DNA from: Melastoma dodecandrum
Lineage: Eukaryota > Streptophyta > Magnoliopsida > Myrtales > Melastomataceae
Assembly (NCBI GenBank): GCA_029817715.1
Contig: JARUPY010000539.1
Location: forward strand, 8,779,501 to 8,843,500
DNA length: 64,000 nucleotides
Reading direction: 5' to 3'
Shown: positions 33,432 through 43,499 of the stretch, one piece after another
Numbering within the stretch: the first letter of the stretch is position 1
How the letters are laid out: each line of letters opens with the position of its first letter
The notes under the pieces: generated by a model
Told to the model about the DNA's origin: nothing
What the model saw: the letters and a program-made list of their open reading frames with translations, nothing else
The model's database searches: none
Position numbers and translations under genes: made by a program

Positions 33432-34777
33432 TCTCCATAATTTTCCTGTCTAGGAGAAGAAACCATAATCTCTGGAGCAACGTCTGGCTCATCATCATGA
33501 CGGTCATTAGCCTGGTCATCATCATCGTTACTATCACTGTCAGAATCATAAAGACATTTATTTCCTGACCTTTTCTTTCTATTCCTTCTGGACTTGGGAC
33601 ACTCGTCTTCGTTATCACTGCAAATGTAATTCCCGTTGATGTAGTCGTCCCTACATCCACAAATGGGTGACGTACAGACATCCCATAAACAGTGGTCTGT
33701 ATAGGGGTCTCTGAAGTGATATGCCTCTCTTCCCTGGCCATCAAAAGAGTGAATTATCGAATTCAATGAACCTGGCTTCTTACGTTTGGGAATAGGCTGG
33801 ATCATGAACATGGTTGGAAATATTGAAGGTGTCGGGGCATCCTTCTCATGTGATCTATCAAATTTGATGGTGACGGTGCCATCCTTCTCTTTGATGAACT
33901 TTGAGTCAGTTGACTGGATTGGTCGCACATGCTGCTGGAGCTGCTCGTAGTTGGTAACCCATCTCTCTGGGAGTAATTTGAGCAATTCTCCTCGAGTAAT
34001 CTGTCTAGGAATATGCAAACATGTAGGAGTTTGTGAGCTATGATAATCAGCACGAATTATCAAAGCGTCCTCTGCATCATTAGGAACTTTTAGATCCAGT
34101 GCATGATTTTGCACTCTGTATGACATCTGGTAATGCAGTGTTGCCTCAATGGAGCTGGAATTCTGCTGGGGACCAGCAATCTGAACCTGGACCTGTAAGG
34201 CTGTTAAGATCTTTGGGTCCTGTAGAGACATGCAGAAGTTAGGATAAAGAGTGACAAAAACAGTTCCTGCATTCAGTGTAGTCTCAATGGTTCCAATGCA
34301 TGCGTGCTGATATTCCACGTATCTGGAGTCCAATAAAGCCATTCTGGCGATGACAGGTAGTCCTTTCCTGCCATGATAAGTAAGTGTCAATCTAATAGCG
34401 CCAAAGTGGAGATGAGTATATCCCTTTTGGTGCCATTGTCGGGGGAATTCTGTTGGAAGCTGCAGTGATATAAATTGTTCTTGCTGGGTAGCCACAATCG
34501 GATGCTGGTTGAACTTGCTGGACTGGATGTACTCTAGAACCTGTGAACTGGGTTGTCGAATAAGGGTTCTTATTCTATTGATGGGATTGGAAGTTGGTTT
34601 GCTGAAGGCAGTGTATGGGTTGAGGAATGGGATGGTTGTGTTGGCTATTTGGTCGTTGTCTGAGACGTCTTGGTAAGAGATCTCATATAAACCAGCTATC
34701 TTGTCTTTGGTGGATTGCTTAAAGGAAGGGTTGGTGTCTAGTGTGATGGGAGCGGTCATCACTACGGGTGTATCCAT
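33233..34777 (-). CDS. Viral movement protein (30K type) frame
   Basis: A 514-codon frame starts MDTPVVMTAPITL. Residues about 100-240 form a beta-rich 30K-like core (LQLPTEFPRQWHQKGYTHLH, LTLTYHGRKGLPVIARMALL, DSRYVEYQHACIGTIE) with the conserved Asp after MALL. These proteins widen plasmodesmata so the virus can pass between cells. Residues 320-430 add a Cys-rich segment (CTSPICGCRDDYINGNYICS) and an acidic Asp run. The last 70 codons overlap the next frame, and the true chain may pass into it by a shift. This frame itself has no stop, but the virus as a whole is broken downstream. Confidence 0.75.
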   Translation of the reverse strand: MDTPVVMTAPITLDTNPSFKQSTKDKIAGLYEISYQDVSDNDQIANTTIPFLNPYTAFSKPTSNPINRIRTLIRQPSSQVLEYIQSSKFNQHPIVATQQEQFISLQLPTEFPRQWHQKGYTHLHFGAIRLTLTYHGRKGLPVIARMALLDSRYVEYQHACIGTIETTLNAGTVFVTLYPNFCMSLQDPKILTALQVQVQIAGPQQNSSSIEATLHYQMSYRVQNHALDLKVPNDAEDALIIRADYHSSQTPTCLHIPRQITRGELLKLLPERWVTNYEQLQQHVRPIQSTDSKFIKEKDGTVTIKFDRSHEKDAPTPSIFPTMFMIQPIPKRKKPGSLNSIIHSFDGQGREAYHFRDPYTDHCLWDVCTSPICGCRDDYINGNYICSDNEDECPKSRRNRKKRSGNKCLYDSDSDSNDDDDQANDRHDDEPDVAPEIMVSSPRQENYGEWQWLMEKAKKPKPKKQPSKVLPCYKPILKWQKKNPLEQVIPTDEPVVEKEINQHLLAVHRKHFRQ

Positions 34778-34876
34778 GGTTGGTAAGGCAAGGTGCTTCT
34801 CCAGGTGGGGCTCTCAGTCTCTCACTCTCTCTCCTCCTCAAAAAGAAAGAAGAAAATAAGTCCAACATCTGGTTGA

Positions 34877-34900
34877 TACCCCCCTGGTATCAGAGCCCAG
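34877..34900 (+). repeat. Right border of the pararetrovirus with inverted repeat and primer-site-like motif
   Basis: TACCCCCCTGGTA (34877-34889) is the exact reverse complement of 26442-26454. On the plus strand it runs on as TGGTATCAGAGCCC, the tRNA-Met primer site, but in the orientation opposite to the viral frames. Confidence 0.7.
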
Positions 34901-36189
34901 CCTGTTTTATTCCGAACTACTTACTTTAGTCATAAATATACGAAAACAATAATTTTATATAATAATATAATTTTTATTTTATATTTTAATCATTATCCCA
35001 TGATTTCATATTTCAAACGAATATATCGTGATAATATTTCTATAGTCGAAATTGTATTTGGCCTTATCGGTTCAGAATTGTGAAACGGCAACCTACTCGG
35101 GAACTTTGAAAGAACCCATTTAGACGTAGAACCGTGGGTACGCAAGGAGTGTGCATACTATGTACCGTATGCACACTCCTTGCGTTAATTAGTTCTTTGG
35201 GAAGGATTAAAAAAGAACATGATGAAAAGTAATTTGTTAAGAGTGAAAAAAATTATGGTATGAGTTTTTAAAATTATATGAATATCGTTCGTAAATTACC
35301 TTATCAAATAACGACTTTGAATTTGTAAAAAAGTAATGTTTGAGACAACAATTTAGGCTAAAATGGACAAAGTCGTGATATCAAAATAATGAATTTATGT
35401 AATTTGAGAATTTTTGTGGTGGGCTAAAGTAGTCGAATTAAAAAAAAAAAATTCCCTAAGTCGCACAAAGTGGCTGTTTCGCCCATATTACCTTAAATCA
35501 TTTTTTGCAAACACCCACTTCGTTGTAAATTTAAAATTGTTATTTGAAATATCAATTTAAAAAATGATAAGCGAAATATTTTATAAAATTAAACTGAATT
35601 TCTCAAAATTTTTTACCAAGTTACAGTCCTCGAAAGGGTCACCCATATGCTTATTTTGACTTGGTTTGGGGGGTGACGAATGATTAGTAATTTTGTATTA
35701 AATGATGAATGGATAGGGGGGGGGGGAGGCGAATGTGGGTAGGCTAGGGGAATTTGAGTAATTAAGCCAAGTCACGCATGAATCAGCGGAGTAATCCACA
35801 AACTTCATCTCCCCTCCGTCCATCATTACAGCTGTTTTTTTTCTTGCAATGATTAGTTTCCGGGTGAGTTAAATTTGTTATAACATTTTTTTTTAGGGAA
35901 CATTTAGGAAGTAGATTTTTTTTAATTAAAGAAAAACAAATGGTGTGATGGGGGAGGGACAGCTCGAGATTCAAGAGAGGATGTGGATGTTAGTGTGGAG
36001 ATGATGATTGAGGGTCCTAGTCAAAATGATAAGTAATAATTGTCGAAAATGAGGGTAGAATAATTCCTTCCTACAACTATAAATTATTGTGATTCCGAAC
36101 ATTGAGGGAAGTGGGTTTTATTTTGTTTAAAAAAAAAAAGATATTATATATATATATTAACCTAATAAATAAATAATTAAAATTATATA
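34901..36189. other. AT-rich intergenic region
   Basis: No gene. It has a perfect hairpin (35140-35185, listed separately), a poly-G run at 35719-35728 and several poly-A/T runs. The part near 36150 (atatatatat) leads to the 5' end of the next gene. Confidence 0.55.
35140..35185. repeat. Perfect 19-bp inverted repeat with 8-base loop
   Basis: ACGCAAGGAGTGTGCATAC (35140-35158) is followed by tatgtacc and then its exact complement (35167-35185). Flanking DNA is AT-rich and does not pair. Confidence 0.85.
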
Positions 36190-36381
36190 AAAAAATATGA
36201 GGCAGGAGAGGACAAGGAGGGGGGGATCTCAGTCCCCCACTCCAAACCATCATCAACTGTCGGGACTTCCTTCCCTCCTACGCCTACTCCTGACAAACAC
36301 CCCCCCCTCCCTACTTCGTCTTCTTCCTCGCCCCCCAACACCCCTGCAGGTGAAATTCTCTCTGCGTGTTTTTAACTGTCT

Positions 36382-36415
<34 letters not shown>

Positions 36416-37639
36416 GTTCTTTGGTTTTCCTCTTCTCTGTTTTATTTTTTGGTTTCCCTTCCCTTGGCGGCACGTGAATCCTCATCCTCCCTTTAACGGC
36501 AGTTAAAATGGCGATCTGGGTTTGATGCATTCTTCCCCCTCCGGTCCTCCCCCAACTGTTTCCGGATTGGTAGGGGTTCGATGGATTTCCGGGTTTCTTT
36601 CTTTTTGTCTGTGGTGGAGGAAGATTTTTTTTTTTTGGGGGGGGGGGGGGGTGTGACTGGGATTGTGATAGGGTGAAATTTGGATCTCTGTCCAGTCGTA
36701 TCAGTTCGGACCTGGAGACTTTCGTGTTTACCTTTCTGGGTCTGTCGTTTGAGTTTTGTTCCTGGGGTGGAATCTTTACAATGTGCTTTGGGGTCGTGTG
36801 TGTAGTAGCTTTATTATATCTCTCATATAGGCGGTCAGAAGTGCTTCATCTTGTTCTTCAGCCCATCAATTCCTAAGGTTGTATGATCATTCATACGGAG
36901 TCAAGTCTTGAATTGTTCAGACGAGGAGGAGACCAAGTAGTCTATGCCTAGAGTTCCGCCGATCTTTCTTCATGGTTTCTCTGGCCCCTCAATGATTTCA
37001 GACATGGTTTTGCGAGCATCTGTGGAAACAATGTGATGTTATGGGCCAGGCTGTGTGATAATCAGGGATTACGTTCCGACATTTTACTCAACCAACAAGG
37101 CTAATGCTTATCCCTTTTTCGATCTGCAAACTTCTCTGCTGTGGTGAATGAATAGGAAATGCTTGGTTGCCAAGGCTGTGGTTGTTTTTTCTGTTTCATC
37201 CATGTAGTTATTTGTTGTGATCGGTGGCACAAACTGGGATGTCAGTAGTGGAGCTGAACGTGACATCTTTCATAGCTGCAATGAATGTATGTGAACAGAC
37301 TTATTTTTCCTGCTAATAGCCTTCCAAATGCTATCTGTTGTTATTTCCTATCTTCTGAGAACTTTTGTTCCATATCCCCTCTTTGATAGATATGCATGCC
37401 ATCACACATCTTGGCCTTATCCAGCAAACCCATGGCCGGAACCATTGCAATATGCTGCAGTTCCTGTTGAATAACATGTTTTGGAGTAATTTTCGTGTTC
37501 TTTCGCATTCTTTTCTGCGGGGTTTCTTTTTGCTTAAGTATTGATACCTTGTTATTTATGTGTCCTTTGTAGCTAGCATAACTGCTTCGAAAAAGTTGGA
37601 GTGCCTTTTCCTAGTGTTTGAGCCTTCTAAGGAGCAGTG
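36190..37639 (+). other. 5' UTR and leader intron of the At1g16860-type gene
   Basis: A pyrimidine-rich leader (36230-36350, with CCCTCC and CCCCC runs) ends at a CCTGCAG/GTGAAA donor (about 36350). The candidate acceptor TTTGTAG lies at about 37567-37573, followed by a short leader to the ATG at 37640. A CT microsatellite (about 36389-36415) and a poly-G run (36636-36653) lie in the proposed intron. The transcription start is not proven. Confidence 0.45.
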
Positions 37640-39759
37640 ATGGGTTCCAGATTCCCATCTCACCAGCTCAGCAATGGCCTCTATGTGTCGGGCCGGCCGG
37701 AGCAGCCGAAAGAGCGGCCACCAACAATGAGCTCTGTCGCGATGCCTTATACAGGGGGAGACATAAAGAAGTCAGGAGAACTTGGGAAAATGTTTGACAT
37801 CCCTACAGATGGATCCAAGGCTCGGAAGTCAGGTCCCATCACCAGTGGGGCCATCAGAACAGGATCATTTGGAGCTGCAGCTTCGCATTCCGGGCCTATA
37901 AACGTGGCGGCAAGAGCAAGTTATACCACATCGGGTCCGCTCAATTCCCAGGGAATGCCTGGTTCCAGTTCATTGAGGAAGACGAATTCTGGGCCTCTTA
38001 ATAAGCACGGTGAACCTATAAAAAAATTATCTGGTCCCCAATCCAGTGGGGTCACTCGCCAGAACTCTGGCCCTTCACCACCTGCTCTTCCTACGACCGG
38101 TCTCATCACATCAGGTCCTATTTCTTCCGGTCCGTTAAACTCATCCGGGGCTCCACTCAAGTTCTCTGGTCCTTTAGAAACAATGGGATCCATGAAGCTT
38201 CATGGTTTACAGACACAAAATCAAGCTGTGACAACGCTTGCCCAGGAAGACGATTACTCATTTGCAAGGAGCATCCCAAAGCCGATATTTTGGTCGGTCG
38301 TCCTCATATTTGTGATGGGGTTCATTGCTGGAGGATTTATTCAAGGAGCAGTGCACAACACGATTCTTCTAATCGTCGTTGTGGTTCTCTTTATCCTGGT
38401 CTCTACACTGTTCACCTGGAATACTTGCTGGGGCCAGAGGGCAGTCACCAGCTATATCACTCGGTATCCTGACACTGATCTCAGAACTGCGAAGAATGGA
38501 CAGTATGTGAAAGTATCAGGAGTATGTGCTCATTACGAAGCTTCTGCATTCTGAGGGATTTTAATCCTAATTTGCTCTTAAAATACAAAGATTTCAATTG
38601 CCATCATTTGCAACTTTTTTTGAAGTTATTCTGATGCACTGTGTCCTCTTGGACAGGTGATTACATGCGGCAACGTCCCTCTTGAGTCCTCTTTCCGCAA
38701 GATTCCAAGATGTGTCTTTACATCAACCAGTTCGTTTGAATACCGGGGATGGGGTTCAAAAGCTGCCAATCCTACCCACCGTAGGTTTACGTGGGGACTT
38801 CGATCAGCTGAGGTGATCTAGATCATATCTTTTATGCCACTTGTGCATCATAAATTCCGAAGTTCATCAGCATCCATCTCCATAATCAACAGTCCTCCCT
38901 CATTACGCGAAAACAGGATTTCTTTCTTTTGTGGGTTGTAATACAGTATAAATTGAACAGCATGACTAATCTGTTTTGCTAGTGCAACCATAAACAAACT
39001 ATTGGAGTGCTCTATAGGAAACTACTTTTATTGCCCAGGTCGATTTACTTCAATCTAGAAGTTATCAGGATCTGATCAGCCTATATAGTAGACACAATGG
39101 TATCTCGAACTAGTCAGCCTTTTGGTGCTTGTGATGCAGCCTTTGTTGACCTGAGATTGATATTAATGGCAGAGACATGTGGTGGACTTCTACATCTCCG
39201 ACTTCCAATCTGGGCTGAGAGCGTTGGTGAAGACTGGATGTGGTTCTAGGGTGACTCCCTATGTTGATGACTCCGTTGTCATCGATATAAATCCTGCAAA
39301 CAGGGATATGTCTCCTGAATTTATTCAATGGTTGGGACAGAGGAACCTCTCCATTGACGACCGTGTCATGCGGCTTAAAGAGGGGTAAATAAACTGTGTT
39401 GCGTTCTCGTTCTTAGAAGGATTATGTTTGTAGAGCATTGAGAGCTGGTGATTTCTTTTTCGGTGCTATAGCACAGTCACCATAATTCATAATCTGAGTT
39501 CGAATGATCGAAGTGTGTATTTTTCCCCGACCATCCACTGAGTAGGAACTCCACTGTTTTCCATAGGTACATCAAGGAAGGGAGTACTGTTAGCGTAATG
39601 GGAGTTGTCCAGAGGAATGAGAGCGTGCTTATGATCGTCCCTCCCTCCGAACCGTTTGCAACAGGTTGCCAGTGGTCGCAATGCATATTCCCAGTGAGCC
39701 TGGATGGCATCGTCCTGAGATGCGAGGACGCCTCTAAGATTGACGTAATACCTGTGTAG
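37640..39759 (+). CDS. At1g16860-type membrane protein
   Basis: Exons 37640-38521, 38657-38812, 39173-39384 and 39567-39759 (GT-AG) give 480 residues, close to the Arabidopsis At1g16860 family (about 474). It starts MGSRFPSHQLSNGLYVSGRP. Residues 1-200 are a Ser/Gly/Pro-rich, probably cytosolic region with many SGP(L/I) repeats. Two membrane segments follow (about 217-237 IFWSVVLIFVMGFIAGGF, and 242-260 ILLIVVVVLFILVSTLF). The C-terminal half is soluble (RYPDTDLRTAKNGQYVKVSG, ITCGNVPLESSF, CVFTSTSSFEYRGWG, RHVVDFYISDFQSGLRALVK, MGVVQRNESVLMIVPPSEP), ending SKIDVIPV. Arabidopsis members were once labelled ubiquitin-specific protease C19-related, but I see no Cys-His protease motif; function is unknown. 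The gene looks intact. The ATG at 37640 is preferred over the in-frame GTG just before it. Confidence 0.92.
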
Positions 39760-40330
39760 TAGCTGCCAGTCAAGCCTCCGGAATTTCTACAACGGACTAT
39801 TTCTGAAGTGATAGTTTTTAGCTGAGGGTTTGCGGGTTCTCTTGCAAACATTTTTTCTTGTTAGTCACTTGTGAATAGCTAAGCTTACCTTTAGAAATTC
39901 TTTGTTTCATTTTGGGGGTGATGGTGGATGAATGGAGGAGAGTTGTTTTTTTTTTTGAAGGGTTTGCTGCTGCTCCTTTGTAATGAATGAATGAATGAGA
40001 GGCACTTCATTATCTTCCACATAGGATTTATGTTATTACATTACCTCATTATTTGTGTAATGAGTTCCTTCATAGAACACCACCACACCAGTGTCCCGCA
40101 TGAAATGAACCACATCCCATAACTGAGGATTTGCACCGGAGACGAATAAGAAAACATTTGCAGATGCCTAGCCGATTCCAACTATAACAAAATGGGATCA
40201 CCCTAAATAACAGCACAAAAACAACTAAGCAAAACCAAAGGTAGTATCATCAAAATAAACGGTTCATAATCTTTTCGAAACACCAAACTTAAATCCAATG
40301 AGACAAAAGGGACATTAATTGAGAACATGA
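39760..40330. other. 3' regions of two convergent genes
   Basis: The 3' UTR of the membrane protein gene (from 39760) and that of RPL7 (minus, ending near 40000-40200) face each other here. A repeated aatgaatgaatgaatgag lies at 39983-39999. No further gene. Confidence 0.55.
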
Positions 40331-41648
<1,318 letters not shown>

Positions 41649-41779
41649 CCCTCCCTCCCCTATAGACACACAAGGAACAACACGCCCGTCAATCCCCGCG
41701 CAAGGAACGGGAATCCTTCCGAGAAAACTTACGCGCCTGAATCGTCTCTCCCGCTGTCCGAACGTCGCGGTGTCGGCAG

Positions 41780-41998
41780 CTGAGTTAGGGTTGGGAGTTT
41801 TTCTACCGAGGGAGGGAAGGTGGGGTTGGACCCGAGCTAGGGTTTTTGAGTGGATACCCTTCCTCATCGGACGGCTTAAAATGTACCTAGGCCGAACTAT
41901 TGGATCTTGTCCGTCCATTTGTGATATGGGACTAATGGGCTTTCGGCCTCAAATCTTTCGGCCCAATAGTTTATTTGATGCCCAGTTATTGGGCCCGT
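41780..41998 (-). promoter_or_regulatory. RPL7 promoter with telo-box and site II motifs
   Basis: On the minus strand AACCCTAA (about 41784-41792) and AAACCCTA (about 41838-41846) are telo-boxes. Four TGGGCY / RGCCCA site II-type motifs lie further out (about 41936, 41960, 41981 and 41993). This pairing is known from plant ribosomal protein and proliferation genes. It supports co-regulation with the translation machinery. Confidence 0.7.
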
Positions 41999-42908
41999 GA
42001 TGTGGCTAAGCCCGGTCAGATAACAGGCTCCAATTATTCGGCCGAGCCATTCCATATTCATTTCAACGAATGCGTCGTAAATGAAGTTAGCTTAGTGGCT
42101 TTATGAGATTATAACTCATATTTAATCGTAACAAACTAATTTCCCATCATTAAGGTTAAAATGAACAATTTGAAAAGCTAATCTACCATCGATATCGATT
42201 CGTGTTTTAGTTAACTATGTATTTCATCTAAAGTTAAAAGCACAGTAATATGTATGCCCATACTCCTGTTTTAAAGCTTAAAAAGCTTATATAAACACGT
42301 TACTAGAATGTACGGTGGGGTGTAAGAGTTCGACTAGAAAAAATTAGTGTGCCCATGTAATTAGGAACCTTTTGGAGGGAGTGTCATTGTAATTTGCCCA
42401 AGGAGAAAATGAATAACCACATTTAAATTCAATTTTTTTTAAATAAGGTATGATTGATATTGTGTTTTGAAGTTGTTCAATGAAATATTTTTTTTTTCAT
42501 TTTTTGATATTATATTTTGCTAAAATCTATAATTCAATGTTGAACGGATAATAATGTTTTGGCATTTTGCTTTATATATCCTCGTTGTTTGGAGCATTTT
42601 ATGGATGGGGACATTAAGAATCAATTTGATTTTTTTTTTTATGATTCTTTATTAGCATCGATGATGAGTGGGCTAAACGGTGGGTGTCACCCAGAGGAGG
42701 AGCCAGGGGATCCAGGGTGGCCATGGTCCCCTTGGTTTTTGTTAAAAAAAAAATTAGGCATAATTTAATTTGACCTCCTTAAATTTTTTTGGTTCAATTT
42801 GACCCCCTCCGATCTGGTGTCATGACCGTGACTTTCCAAGGATGCCACGGTCCCATACCTTGACAATTAGTGGCGTATGTGTGTCTCGGGGCGTGACACT
42901 AATCTTCT
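41999..42908. other. Intergenic region with a short repeat-like scrap
   Basis: No gene. The segment 42690-42810 (gaggagccaggggatccagg, ggtggccatggtccc, then gacccc) resembles sequences that recur at the ends of plant DNA transposons, but I could not pair it. The last 9 bases (taatcttct, 42900-42908) are one copy of the MULE-2 target duplication. Confidence 0.45.
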
Positions 42909-43122
42909 GAGTTTGTAAAAAAACTTGCGAAATACGGTCACGGTTTCGTAAAATACGATTTTACCGTCGAAGGGGCACGTTCCGAAAACACGCCCCTTAG
43001 ATTATAAAGAGGGCGCGGTCTCAAAACGCGTCATCCGTGTGCTTGAGTGAGGGGCGGGTTTTTCATTCCCCGACCCAACCCAAACACGAGAGTGGGATGG
43101 GGGGAATACGCCTAAGTGTACA
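42909..43122 (+). repeat. MULE-2 left TIR
   Basis: Inverse of 48871-49109 with small indels. Shared blocks include cgaaatacggtc, gtaaaatacgattttaccgtc, cgttccgaaaacacgcccctta, gggcgcggtct and acgcctaagtgtaca (each given as short pieces). Confidence 0.88.
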
Positions 43123-43124
43123 AA

Positions 43125-43410
43125 GGGTTAGAAATTTATGTTAGAAATTTATGTTAGAAATTTAGGTTACAATATGTTAGAAAATTAGGTTAGAAATCGT
43201 TACAATAGGTTAGAAAATTAGGTTAGAAATCTAGGATAGGAATTTAGGATAGAAATGTAAGATAGAAATTTAGGTTAGAAATTTAGGATATAAATTTATA
43301 AATTGATTTGATTATTTAGAATTGTTGTTTGGTATTATTTGAATTGTTGTTTGTTATTATTTAGAATTGTTGTTTGGTATTATTTGAATTGTTGTTTGGT
43401 ATTATAATTT
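43125..43410 (+). repeat. Two minisatellites at the MULE-2 5' side
   Basis: From 43125 to about 43300 a unit like TTAGAAATTTAGG (11-13 bp) recurs about 14 times. From 43316 to 43410 a 21-23 bp unit (gaattgttgtttggtattat) recurs four times. Both lie between the TIR and the transposase start and so could be part of its promoter or leader. Confidence 0.75.
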
Positions 43411-43499
43411 TGATGATTAATTGTACGTTGTTTGAATTGTTGTAGGTATTATTAAGTTTGAGAGGTAGCTAATTCACGTAAGTTTTCCCTTACGTTTCA

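Larger units (their letters stand above)
26442..34889 (-). mobile_element. Endogenous pararetrovirus (Caulimoviridae), decayed
   Basis: About 8.4 kb, near the size of a whole caulimovirid genome. Read on the minus strand: a 30K-type movement protein, a coiled-coil region, a coat protein with CCHC finger, an aspartic protease, RT, RNase H, a promoter with TATAAATA, a leader of about 600 nt and a small basic frame. No integrase and no LTR occur, which separates it from Ty3/gypsy. Frameshifts in the coat protein (about 31900) and RT (about 29755) and a stop at about 32640 mean no full polyprotein can be made. A 13-bp exact inverted repeat marks the two borders (26442-26454 and 34877-34889). Genus is not decided; the order MP-CP-PR-RT-RH recalls petuvirus or florendovirus. 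Confidence 0.88.

Noticed and set aside
26442..34889. Interpretation as a Ty3/gypsy LTR retrotransposon
   Set aside because: There is a 30K-type movement protein, no integrase and no LTR pair; the promoter lies after RNase H as in caulimovirids.
34885..34900. tRNA-Met primer-site sequence as the start of a plus-strand LTR element
   Set aside because: No LTR precedes it and no gag-pol follows on the plus strand; it is better seen as part of the viral border, in odd orientation.
42690..42810. Terminal repeat of another DNA transposon
   Set aside because: The words resemble known transposon ends, but I found no inverse partner or target copies in the window.
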